DNA from: Xylophilus sp. GW821-FHT01B05
GTDB lineage: Bacteria; Pseudomonadota; Gammaproteobacteria; Burkholderiales; Burkholderiaceae_C
Direction of reading: 5' to 3'
NCBI GenBank assembly: GCA_038961845.1
Contig: CP152408.1
Span: 5,270,001 to 5,334,000 of the forward strand
DNA length: 64,000 nucleotides
How positions within the stretch are numbered: the stretch's first letter is position 1; the number at the start of each line of letters is the position of its first letter. The notes below the pieces were generated by a model. The model ran no database searches. It saw only the letters and a program-made list of their open reading frames with translations, and was not told the DNA's origin. Below are positions 55,364-63,418 of the stretch, piece by piece. Both the position numbers and the translations under genes were made by a program.

Positions 55364-55412
55364 TTTGGTACATGAATGCCCGATATCGGGGATAGACGAT
55401 AAGCGCGGCACC

Positions 55413-56831
55413 CTACCCCACACCCCGCCCCAACGCCCGCCCAAACCGCGCATCCAGCACCGCATGCACGTTGTAGCGCGCCCAGGGCGATACCGCCGAG
55501 CCGTCGACGCGGAAGATGCGGCCTGGGGCCATGACGATGTTTTCGGCCATCAGGGTGCGGGCCATTTCCAGGGAGTCGGGCGCGTCGGGGAAGCGGGCCC
55601 AGAGGAACATGGATTCAGCCGGTTCCTCTGCGAATATCTCTGCGCCCAGGCTGTGGAACAGGGCACGGGCCTTGGCGGTGGCGTCGGTTACGCGCTGGCG
55701 CAGGCGCTCCAGGTGGCGCGGGTAGTTGCGCTCGCCGAGCAGGGTGTCTACGGTGCGCTCGCAGTATTCGCTGCTGCTGACGCTGACCAATATCTTCAGA
55801 TCGGCCAGGTCGCTGGCCAGGTCGGGGCTGCAGGCGACAAAGCCTACGCGCAGCGCGGCCGATAGCGTCTTGGAGAAGCTGCCGATGTAGAGCGTGCGCT
55901 CCAGCTGGTCCAGCGCCGACAGGCGGGCCAGCGTGGGGGCCTTGAAGTCGGCCAGGGCGTCGTTCTCGACGATGCGCAGGTCGTGCCGCTCGGCCAGTTG
56001 CAGCACGCGGCGCGCCTTGGGCAGCGACAGGTCCGAGCCGGTGGGGTTGTGGCCGAAGGACTGGGTGAAGTACAGGCGCGGGCGCCAGGTGATGAGCAGG
56101 CGCTCCAGCGCTTCAATATCGGGCCCGTCGGGCAGGCGCGGCACGCCGATGATGTTGGCGCCGGCCAGGCGCAGCTTGCCAAACAGCGGGTAGTAGCCGG
56201 GGTCGTCGATGAGCACGGCGGCGCCAGGCGGGACGAAGTAGCGCACGATCAAATCCATGGCCTCGTTGGCGCCATGGGTGAGCAGTATCTGGCGCGGCTC
56301 GGCGCCTATGCCCAGGTCGCCGATCTTGCGCACCAGGCGCTGGCGCAGCGGCGCGTAGCCGCGTCGGTCGCCGTAGCGAAACAAGGTTCCCAAACCGCCG
56401 CGCGCGACCTTGTGGTGGATGCGGTCCAGCCGCGCGCCCGACAGCCATTCGGCCGGCGGAAAGGCGTCGCCCACGGCGAGCTGGCCGGGCTCGATATGCA
56501 ACTGGGTGCGCATGAGCCAGACGATGTCCATGGCGCGGCCGAGCGAGCCGGCATCGTCGTCGCTGCGTTGGGGCGCTTCCGCCCGCGCCTTGACGAAGTA
56601 GCCGGCGCCGCGCTTGGGCTCGACCAGGCCGCGCGCCACCAGCAGCTCGAAGGCGGTGACGACGGTGTTCTTGCCGAGCGCGCGCTGGCGCACCAGCTCG
56701 CGCAGCGAGGGCAGCTTGTCGCCGGGTTTGTAGGCGCCGTCGCGGATCTGGCGCTCGATGTCGTCGGCCAGGGCAATGAAGAGCGGGGTGTTGCGCGGCG
56801 GCGGCGCGGGCAAGGAGGGGGGACGTGGCAT
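55413..56831 (-). CDS. MocR-type regulator (GntR helix-turn-helix fused to aminotransferase domain)
   Basis: 472 residues from the ATG at 56831. GntR winged helix at ~10-80 (GDKLPSLRELVRQRALGKNT, then ELLVARGLVEPKRGAGYFV). A fold type I aminotransferase-like domain follows, with PLP Lys in GSFSKTLSAALR, the FGHNPTGSDL loop and the VENDALADF strand. MocR proteins sense PLP, GABA, taurine or related compounds; the target here is unknown and no obvious divergent target gene is present. Composite palindrome F lies in its upstream region. Confidence 0.88.
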   Translation of the reverse strand: MPRPPSLPAPPPRNTPLFIALADDIERQIRDGAYKPGDKLPSLRELVRQRALGKNTVVTAFELLVARGLVEPKRGAGYFVKARAEAPQRSDDDAGSLGRAMDIVWLMRTQLHIEPGQLAVGDAFPPAEWLSGARLDRIHHKVARGGLGTLFRYGDRRGYAPLRQRLVRKIGDLGIGAEPRQILLTHGANEAMDLIVRYFVPPGAAVLIDDPGYYPLFGKLRLAGANIIGVPRLPDGPDIEALERLLITWRPRLYFTQSFGHNPTGSDLSLPKARRVLQLAERHDLRIVENDALADFKAPTLARLSALDQLERTLYIGSFSKTLSAALRVGFVACSPDLASDLADLKILVSVSSSEYCERTVDTLLGERNYPRHLERLRQRVTDATAKARALFHSLGAEIFAEEPAESMFLWARFPDAPDSLEMARTLMAENIVMAPGRIFRVDGSAVSPWARYNVHAVLDARFGRALGRGVG

Positions 56832-56920
56832 GGAACAGGCGCGGGGCAGTGCGGCCACTGTATGCCGGCGGCGGGCGCAGCGCATCCGGGGCTGCCCTGC
56901 CGGGCGCTTTTATGGCACTA

Positions 56921-57016
56921 CAAAATAGATAGCTATATGCCGGCGTTACACCTGAATTTCAGGCACAAAACTACCTGAAATTCAGGATATACGCCGGCTA
57001 CCAGCTATTCTTTTTG
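56921..57016. repeat. Composite palindrome F (head-to-head repeat pair)
   Basis: Inner arms at 56939-56963 and 56974-56998: GCCGGCGT, four variable bases, CCTGAATTTCAGG, and its reverse complement with a few changes, around CACAAAACTA. Outer flanks AAAATAGATAGCTATAT and ACCAGCTATTCTTTTTG are also mirrored. Same architecture as the element at 41261. It also covers the last codons of the methyltransferase gene. Confidence 0.75.
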
Positions 57017-57607
57017 AAGCCCTGCGCCAATGCGCGGCAGGACGCCGCCGGTGCGCCGCATGTAGGCGCGGTACTCGTCGCCGAAGAACTCCAGCATCAT
57101 TCCCTCTTCATGGGGCACGCGCCGCCAGTACAGGACCGCGACCGCCACCACCGAAGCCCAGCCCGCGAACCAGTTGTGCAGCAGCAGCACCTGGGCGGCC
57201 GCCATGACGAAGAAGGCCGCATACATCGGGTGCCGCACATAGCGGTAAACGCCGCGGGTGACGAGCTTGTGCCCGGGGTTGAGCATGAGGGTGACCGACC
57301 AGCTCTCACCCAGGTCGGCATGCGCGCGCCAGAACAGCCAGATGCCCGCCGCCATGGCCGCCGTGCCCAGCCAGGCCGCGACCGCCGGCAGCGTGTAGTG
57401 GGCCCAGTCGAGCAGCGGCGAGAACAGCAGCAACAAGGGCAGCACGATCTGCCCGATGCCGACCAGCACCACCAGCATGCGGTCTGCCGTGTTGCTCTTG
57501 TCGACCGCCTTCTGCTGCGCGCGCAGGCGGCGCGAGAACACGCCCCGGATCGTGAGGTAGATGGCGATACCCGCGATAAAGACGATGTGGGGAATGTCGA
57601 GGTTCAT
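57005..57607 (-). CDS. Isoprenylcysteine-carboxymethyltransferase-like membrane methyltransferase
   Basis: 200 residues from the ATG at 57607 (MNLDIPHIVFIAGIAIYL). Four or five membrane segments and the C-terminal SAM-binding pattern of the ICMT/phospholipid methyltransferase group: LVTRGVYRYVRHPMYAAFFV, then RVPHEEGMMLEFFGDEYRAYMRR. The substrate is unknown; bacterial members modify lipids or small molecules. The final codons (LQKE) lie in the flank of palindrome F. Confidence 0.82.
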   Translation of the reverse strand: MNLDIPHIVFIAGIAIYLTIRGVFSRRLRAQQKAVDKSNTADRMLVVLVGIGQIVLPLLLLFSPLLDWAHYTLPAVAAWLGTAAMAAGIWLFWRAHADLGESWSVTLMLNPGHKLVTRGVYRYVRHPMYAAFFVMAAAQVLLLHNWFAGWASVVAVAVLYWRRVPHEEGMMLEFFGDEYRAYMRRTGGVLPRIGAGLQKE

Positions 57608-57789
57608 CTGCAGCGCCTGCCCGTGGAAGAAAACGGAAGCCGCATGATGTCCGAATTGCGCCGCGCCCGCATCCGCCACGCGACGAAGGGTCAGCCGCGC
57701 GGGCCCAGGCGCGGCGCGGCCTTCTGCAGCTTCTGGCTCACTACACTGGTCTCACCTGATCGGGCAATGCACTTTCAAAGAGATCCTTC

Positions 57790-58914
57790 ATGGCTGACGA
57801 CGACTCGAACTCACAGGGCTCCTACCTGCCCCACATCCTGCGCCGGGGCACCGTGCTGGCCACGCTGGGCTGCGCGCTGGTCGCGGGCTGCAGCGCCGCT
57901 GGCGGCGGCGACGCGCGCTACGCAAGCTCGCCGCAGTTCAAGGACGGCGGCTTCCAGAACATGCCCAACCCCGACGCGCTGCCTTCGGCCAGCGCCTGGC
58001 GCATCTGGCCGCGCTTTCTCTTCGGCAGCAAGACGGGCACGGTGCCGGTCGATGCAATCCCGGTGCGCGCGCTGGACCGCAGTGCGCTCGATGCGCTCGA
58101 CGCCACGGCCAACCACGTGGTGCGCCTGGGCCATTCATCGCACCTGCTCAAGCTGCGGGGCAAGTACTGGCTGATCGACCCGATGTTCAGCGAGCGCGCC
58201 TCGCCCGTGCAATGGGCCGGCCCCAAGCGCTTTCACCAGCCGCCGATCACGCTCGAGCAATTGCCGCCGATCGAAGGCGTGATCCTCTCGCACGACCACT
58301 ACGACCACCTCGATGTGGCGACCATCCAATACCTGTCGAAGAGCGTGCAGCGCTACTTCGTGCCGCTGGGCGTGCGCTCGCGGCTGGTGGTGATGGACGT
58401 GCCGGCCGAGCGCGTGACCGAGCTTGACTGGTGGCAAGACGCCGAACACGAGGGCGTAAAGCTCACCGCCACGCCGGCGCAGCATTTCTCGGGCCGCACG
58501 CTGGCCGACCGCGACAGCACGCTGTGGGCCTCGTGGGTGCTGCAAAGCGGCGAGCAGCGCATCTTCTACAGCGGCGACTCAGGCTACTTCCCGGGCTTCA
58601 AGACGATTGGCGAGCGCTTTGGCGGCTTTGACCTGGCACTGATGGAAAACGGCGCCTACGACGCCTACTGGCCCGCCGTGCACATGACGCCCGAGCAAAG
58701 CGTGCAGGCCTTCGAGGACCTGCGCGGCAAGGTGCTGTTCTCGGTGCACAACAGCACCTTCGACCTGGCCTTCCACACCTGGCACGACCCGCTGGACCGC
58801 ATCGCCGACCTGGCGCAGGCCAAGCAGATCGAGCTGGCAACGCCGGTCATTGGCGAGGTGGTGACGGTAGGCCAGGCGCGCACCAACGTGCGCTGGTGGC
58901 AAGGGCTGCGCTAG
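57790..58914 (+). CDS. Metallo-beta-lactamase-fold lipoprotein
   Basis: 374 residues. N-terminal hydrophobic segment ending LVAGC (Cys 34), a plausible lipobox. The MBL motif SHDHYDHLD has H168, H170, D172, H173. Later metal ligands appear in TPAQHFSGR, YSGDSGYFPGF and VHNSTFDLAFHTW. Closest overall to the NAPE-PLD/RomA-like branch, which hydrolyses phosphodiesters of lipids. The N-terminus is unusually charged before the hydrophobic part (MADDDSNSQG). Divergent from the methyltransferase gene. Confidence 0.85.
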   Translation: MADDDSNSQGSYLPHILRRGTVLATLGCALVAGCSAAGGGDARYASSPQFKDGGFQNMPNPDALPSASAWRIWPRFLFGSKTGTVPVDAIPVRALDRSALDALDATANHVVRLGHSSHLLKLRGKYWLIDPMFSERASPVQWAGPKRFHQPPITLEQLPPIEGVILSHDHYDHLDVATIQYLSKSVQRYFVPLGVRSRLVVMDVPAERVTELDWWQDAEHEGVKLTATPAQHFSGRTLADRDSTLWASWVLQSGEQRIFYSGDSGYFPGFKTIGERFGGFDLALMENGAYDAYWPAVHMTPEQSVQAFEDLRGKVLFSVHNSTFDLAFHTWHDPLDRIADLAQAKQIELATPVIGEVVTVGQARTNVRWWQGLR

Positions 58915-58985
58915 TTACCAGCCAGCTACAACGCCACCACGCATCGTCCCTAAGATAAGGTGGCCGCCACTTCCCTGAGCCCGCC

Positions 58986-60086
58986 ATGCATCCCAAGCTG
59001 CTGTGTGCCCGTGCCCTCATCGCCCTTGGCCTGCTGCTTGCCGCAGCAGGCGCATCCGCCCAAACCACGGCCTGCACCGACACCGCCTCGGATGCCTGCT
59101 ACACCGGCTTCCAGCCCGCGGGCGCTGGCGGCCAGATGCACTACTACGCATCGCAGTTGCCCGGCAGCAGCCCCACGGCCGCGCTGATCGCCATCCACGG
59201 CCACCCGCGCGATGGCAACAAGACCTTTAACGCGGCGCTGCTGGCGGTGCGGCGCGCCGATGCCACGGCGCGCACGCTGGTGGTGGCACCGGTGTTCCAG
59301 GTATCGGCCGCCGATGCGCGCAAATGCCAGACGGCCGGCGTGCCGGCGGCGCAGGATGGCGACCTGCTGTGGACCTGCGGCTCGTGGCTGGAAGGCGCCA
59401 CTGCGCGCGGCAGCACGCTGACCTCGTTCGCCGCGCTGGATGCGCTGGTGGCCGAGCTGCGCCGCCAGTGGCCCAGCCTGCGCACGGTCACCATCGCCGG
59501 CTTCTCTGCCGGGGCGCAGATGGTGCAGCACTCCATCGGCTTCGCCGCCGAGCAGCCCGCAGGCGGCCCGGCCATCCGCTATGTGGTGTCAGACCCCGGC
59601 ACCTGGCTCTACTTCGACCCCGTGCGGCCGCAGCCCATGCAGAACGGCGCGGCGGTGGACTGGTCGCAATGCAGCGGCGGCGCCGATGGCGTGGGCGGCT
59701 GCACGTTCACGCTGGCGGCGCCAGCAGACAACGCCTGCCCAACCCTCAACCGCTGGAAGTACGGCACCGACGCCCTGCCCGTCGCACTCGGCCGCAGCGC
59801 GGCAGACGCCCGCGCGCGCTATGCGGCGGCCGACATCCACTACCTGCAGGGCGCGCTCGACAGCAACGACGCACGCGGCACCGCCTACCGCGTGCTGGAC
59901 AAATCCTGCGCCGCGCAAGCGCAAGGGCCGTACCGCCTGCAGCGCGGGCAGGCCTACGCCTGGTACGACCGCACGCTGCTGGCGCCCGACAAGCGCCGCA
60001 GCGTGACCGTGGTGCCAGGCTGCGCGCATGACGTGGCGTGCGTGTTTCCGTCGGATGCGGCGCGGGGGGCGTTGTTGGGGCCTTGA
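58986..60086 (+). CDS. Secreted alpha/beta-hydrolase-like protein
   Basis: 366 residues. Signal peptide ALIALGLLLAAAGASA with cleavage before QTTAC. The mature part has ALIAIHGHPRDGNKT (oxyanion strand), nucleophile elbow AGFSAGAQM with Ser 174, and a late VPGCAHDVACVF that can supply the catalytic His. Several Cys suggest disulfides and a periplasmic or secreted enzyme. The substrate is unknown. Confidence 0.75.
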   Translation: MHPKLLCARALIALGLLLAAAGASAQTTACTDTASDACYTGFQPAGAGGQMHYYASQLPGSSPTAALIAIHGHPRDGNKTFNAALLAVRRADATARTLVVAPVFQVSAADARKCQTAGVPAAQDGDLLWTCGSWLEGATARGSTLTSFAALDALVAELRRQWPSLRTVTIAGFSAGAQMVQHSIGFAAEQPAGGPAIRYVVSDPGTWLYFDPVRPQPMQNGAAVDWSQCSGGADGVGGCTFTLAAPADNACPTLNRWKYGTDALPVALGRSAADARARYAAADIHYLQGALDSNDARGTAYRVLDKSCAAQAQGPYRLQRGQAYAWYDRTLLAPDKRRSVTVVPGCAHDVACVFPSDAARGALLGP

Positions 60087-60097
60087 GGTCTCGCAGA

Positions 60098-60152
60098 TTT
60101 TGGTGAAAAGTGCCTCTAGCCCAGGTTCTGCCTGGGCTTATAGCTATCTATT
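60098..60152 (+). repeat. Palindromic repeat copy G
   Basis: GGTGAAAAGTGCCTCTAGCC-type start, perfect 8-bp stem AGCCCAGG / CCTGGGCT (60118-60138), then TATAGCTATCTATTTC. It lies just past the hydrolase stop. Confidence 0.75.
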
Positions 60153-60560
60153 TCTTTGCTTCGCCAAAGAAAAGTAGGGCAAAAGAAAGGCGAGCCGGAG
60201 TCAGGGGCCCTTCGGGCTCCCCTGCGCTGCCAACGGCGCAGGCGGACAGCCGAACAGCCAACAGCCGGCCCCCACCCCAGCCCTCCCCCAGCGGGGGAGG
60301 GAGTAATGCAAAGGCCGAGCGCAGCGATGGCCCGACTGGTTGTCCCGGGTCCCCTCTGTGGCGTCGAGGAGCGCAGGAGTCGGCAGGTTGCCCGCAGCGA
60401 AGCGGAGGGACGGCGAGGACTGTTTGAGCCGCAGGCGAGTTCCGCAGCCGCCTGCCGATTCCGAGCACCGCAGAGCAGTCTGCGCAGCAGACCGCCACAG
60501 TGGGGTCGCCCTTTCTTTGGTGACTTTCTTTCGGCGACGCGAAAGAAAGTTACTCGCCCG
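60151..60560. repeat. Repeat-rich non-coding block
   Basis: Begins with TTTCTTTG / CAAAGAAA (60151-60172) and ends with a 10-bp perfect stem ACTTTCTTTC / GAAAGAAAGT (60523-60550). In between is CCCTCCCCC / GGGGGAGGG (60282-60302). Blocks related to the left end (GGCAAAAGAAAGGCGA) recur inverted near the right (TCGCCCTTTCTTTGGTGA). All frames here look like chance reading of GC-rich DNA. No gene is supported between 60087 and 60649. Confidence 0.6.
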
Positions 60561-60649
60561 CCGGGGCGAATTCCCGGCACCCGCCGCCCGCAAGGCAAGC
60601 AAGCCCTGGGTATCTCAAAGCCCTGGAAGGCCGGGCCTTGAGAACAGCC

Positions 60650-61543
60650 TCAAGCCCCCATCAACTCCACCACAGTCCTACGCAACCACGCATTCCCCGG
60701 ATCCGCATGAAACCTCTCATGCCAATGCTGCTTGACCTCGTAATGCGGCAGCGCATGCGGTAGCTGCAGCATGCGGATGCGCTCGCGCGTCTGCATGACT
60801 TGGCCAAAGCGCAGCGGCACGGTGGCTATCAGCTCGGTCTCGGCGACGATGCGGGCCACGCCCAAGAAGCTGGGCACGCGCAGCACCACCTGCCGCTCGA
60901 CGCCGGCGCGCGCCAGCAGCTTGTCGACGATGGCGTGGCCGGTGCCGGATGCCGTCACCAGCACATGGCTTTCGCGCGCGTAGGCGGCCTTGCTCAGGCG
61001 CGTGGCGATGCGCGGGTGGTCCAGCGCCGCCAGGCAGACAAAGTTCTGCGCAAACAGCACCTGTTGGTAGAAGCCCGCGTCCAACTGCGGCATGAAGCCC
61101 ACGGCCAGATCGACCTCGCCGTCTTCCAGGCGGCGCGCGCTGTCGGTGCCGATCTTCTCGACCTCGATGCGCACCTGCGGCGCAGCGGTGCGCAGGTGGT
61201 TGAGCAGCGCGGGCAGCAGCACGATCTCGCTGATGTCGGTCATGCAGATTCGAAAGCTGCGCTCGGCCTGCGCCGGCACAAAGGCGCTGCGGCTGCTGTG
61301 CGCGGCATCCAGCTGCGCCAGCACCTCGCGCAGCGCCGGGTAGAGCGCCTGGGCGCGCGGCGTGGGCTGCATGCCGCGCGCGGTACGGCTGAACAGGCGG
61401 TCGTCGAAGTGTGCGCGCAGCTTGTTCAGCGCCGTGCTGGCCGCCGCCTGCGCCAGGCCCAGGCGCTCGGCCGCGCGCGACACGCTGGCGGTCTTGTAGA
61501 CCTCGTCGAACACCGCCAGCCATTCCAGATCGAGCTTCGCCAT
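60650..61543 (-). CDS. LysR-family regulator of gentisate degradation
   Basis: 297 residues from the ATG at 61543 (MAKLDLEWLAVFDEVYKTAS). N-terminal winged helix (SVSRAAERLGLAQAAASTAL) and a substrate-binding domain with the usual RSFRICMTDISEIVLLPALL start. Divergent from the gentisate dioxygenase gene with a 109-bp gap holding LysR-type sites. It probably activates the pathway in response to gentisate, salicylate or 3-hydroxybenzoate (inference from context). Confidence 0.88.
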   Translation of the reverse strand: MAKLDLEWLAVFDEVYKTASVSRAAERLGLAQAAASTALNKLRAHFDDRLFSRTARGMQPTPRAQALYPALREVLAQLDAAHSSRSAFVPAQAERSFRICMTDISEIVLLPALLNHLRTAAPQVRIEVEKIGTDSARRLEDGEVDLAVGFMPQLDAGFYQQVLFAQNFVCLAALDHPRIATRLSKAAYARESHVLVTASGTGHAIVDKLLARAGVERQVVLRVPSFLGVARIVAETELIATVPLRFGQVMQTRERIRMLQLPHALPHYEVKQHWHERFHADPGNAWLRRTVVELMGA

Positions 61544-61556
61544 CACCAGCCCCACT

Positions 61557-61609
61557 ATTGAAAAATGCAATGCCAAGTATTGCACCATGCGCTTGAACGA
61601 ATAGTGCAA
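61557..61609. promoter_or_regulatory. LysR-type binding sites between regulator and dioxygenase
   Basis: ATTG-N7-CAAT at 61557-61571 fits the T-N11-A box. TTGCAC (61580-61585) and GTGCAA (61604-61609) form a second dyad towards the dioxygenase gene. Confidence 0.5.
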
Positions 61610-61652
61610 CAGCGGAAGAATGCCGGCACACCACCGCCCAGGAGACAAACCC

Positions 61653-62705
61653 ATGGACGCCCCCACCACCGTGGCCCGTGCCGCGCGCCAGGCCTATTAC
61701 GAGCGCATCCGTGCGCTGCACCTGACACCGCTCTGGGAAGAGCTGCACGCCCTGGTGCCGCGCGAGCCGGCCTCGCCCTGCGTGCCGGCGCTGTGGCGCT
61801 ATGCGCAGATCAAGCCATTTCTGATGGAGTCGGCCGACCTCATCACGGCCGAAGAAGCCGTGCGCCGCGTGCTGGTGCTGGAGAACCCGGGCCTGCCAGG
61901 CCGCTCCAGCATCACGCAGTCGCTGTATGCCGGGCTGCAGCTGATCATGCCGGGCGAGGTCGCGCCCTCGCACCGCCACGTGCAGTCGGCGCTGCGCTTC
62001 ATCGTCGATGGGCGCGGCGCCTACACCTCGGTGGATGGCGAGCGCACCACCATGCACCCTGGCGACTTCATCATCACGCCCTCATGGGCCTGGCACGACC
62101 ATGGCAACGAAGGCCTGCACGGCGACAGCGAGCCGGTGGTCTGGCTCGACGGCCTGGACATCCCGCTGGTGCGCTTCTTCGACGCCGGCTTTGCCGAGAA
62201 CGACACCACCAAATCGCAAACCATGTCGCGCCCCGAGGGCCACAGCTACGCGCGCTTTGGCCACAACATGGTGCCGGTGCGGCACACGCACCGCTCGCGC
62301 ACCTCACCCATCTTCAGCTACCCCTACGCCCGCAGCCGCGAGGCGCTGGCCGCGCTGCAGCGCGCCGAGGCGCCCGACGCCTGGCAGGGCTGGAAGCTGG
62401 CCTACATCAACCCGCTGACCGGCGGCGCGCCCATGCCCACCATGGCCACCTACTTGCAGTTGCTGCCCAAGGGTTTCCAGGGCCGCAGCCATCGCGGCAC
62501 CGACGGCACGATCTACAGCGTGGTCGAAGGCCACGGCACGGCCGAGATCGCCGGCCAGCGCTTTGCCTTTGCGCCGCAAGACACCTTCGTCGTGCCCTCA
62601 TGGGCCCCGCTGCGGCTGGAGGCGGATGGAGACGCCGTGCTGTTCAGCTTTTCAGACCGTCCAGTTCAAGAAGCCATTGGCATCCATAGAGAGCATTTCA
62701 ACTGA
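61653..62705 (+). CDS. Gentisate 1,2-dioxygenase
   Basis: 350 residues from the ATG at 61653, with AGGAG 8 bases upstream. Bicupin fold: [20 protein letters not shown] holds the iron-binding His residues, [20 protein letters not shown] the second cupin motif, and the C-terminal cupin carries [20 protein letters not shown]. Opens gentisate to maleylpyruvate using Fe(II) and oxygen. First gene of gentisate dioxygenase, hydrolase and isomerase in tight order. Confidence 0.95.
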   Translation: MDAPTTVARAARQAYYERIRALHLTPLWEELHALVPREPASPCVPALWRYAQIKPFLMESADLITAEEAVRRVLVLENPGLPGRSSITQSLYAGLQLIMPGEVAPSHRHVQSALRFIVDGRGAYTSVDGERTTMHPGDFIITPSWAWHDHGNEGLHGDSEPVVWLDGLDIPLVRFFDAGFAENDTTKSQTMSRPEGHSYARFGHNMVPVRHTHRSRTSPIFSYPYARSREALAALQRAEAPDAWQGWKLAYINPLTGGAPMPTMATYLQLLPKGFQGRSHRGTDGTIYSVVEGHGTAEIAGQRFAFAPQDTFVVPSWAPLRLEADGDAVLFSFSDRPVQEAIGIHREHFN

Positions 62706-62713
62706 GCCCCACC

Positions 62714-63418
62714 ATGTCCTTTGCCATCACCCCCATGACCATCGTCGGCCTGCCCATTGCGGGCAGCGACGATCTGTTCCCCGTGCGCCGCGTCTACTGC
62801 GTCGGCCGCAACTACGCCGCGCATGCGCGCGAGATGGGTTTCGACCCCGACCGCGAGCCGCCCTTTTTCTTCTGCAAGCCCAATGACGATGCCTCCGTGG
62901 TCGCGGTGCCGGCCGGCAGCACGGCCACCCTGCCCTACCCGCCGCTGACCCGCAACTACCACTACGAGGCCGAGCTGGTGGTGGCCATAGGCAAGGGCGG
63001 CCGCGACATTGCCGCAGCCGATGCCGCAGCCCACATCTACGGCTATGCCACCGGCCTGGACATGACCCGGCGCGACCTGCAGATTGCCGCGCGCGAAAAA
63101 GGCCGGCCCTGGGAAGTGGGCAAGGCCTTTGACTTCTCCGCGCCGGTGGGCCCCATCACGCGCCGTGCAGAAGCCAACGGCGTGAACCAAGCCAGCATCG
63201 TGCTGGAGGTAGACGGCGCCGTGCGCCAGCAGGCCACCATTGCGCACCTGATCTGGTCGGTGGACGAGGTGATCGCCAATCTCTCCACGCTGTTCACGCT
63301 GCAGCCGGGCGACCTGATCTTTACCGGCACGCCCGAAGGCGTGGGCGCGGTCACGGCCGGCCAGGCGGTCACGGTGCGCATCGACGGGCTGGCGCCACTG
63401 GCGGTGCAGATCGCATGA
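62714..63418 (+). CDS. Fumarylpyruvate hydrolase (FAH family)
   Basis: 234 residues. Motifs VGRNYAAHAREMGFDPDREP, FFFCKPNDDASVV, the metal ligands in YHYEAELVVAIG and YGYATGLDMTRRDLQ, and LFTLQPGDLIFTGTPEGVG. In the glutathione-dependent gentisate route it splits fumarylpyruvate to fumarate and pyruvate. It starts 8 bp after the dioxygenase stop; its TGA overlaps the isomerase ATG. Confidence 0.92.
   Translation: MSFAITPMTIVGLPIAGSDDLFPVRRVYCVGRNYAAHAREMGFDPDREPPFFFCKPNDDASVVAVPAGSTATLPYPPLTRNYHYEAELVVAIGKGGRDIAAADAAAHIYGYATGLDMTRRDLQIAAREKGRPWEVGKAFDFSAPVGPITRRAEANGVNQASIVLEVDGAVRQQATIAHLIWSVDEVIANLSTLFTLQPGDLIFTGTPEGVGAVTAGQAVTVRIDGLAPLAVQIA

Noticed and set aside
60156..60641. Several overlapping frames of 100-160 codons on both strands
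   Set aside because: Low-complexity Arg/Pro/Ala text, no ribosome sites, and the DNA is built of inverted repeats.
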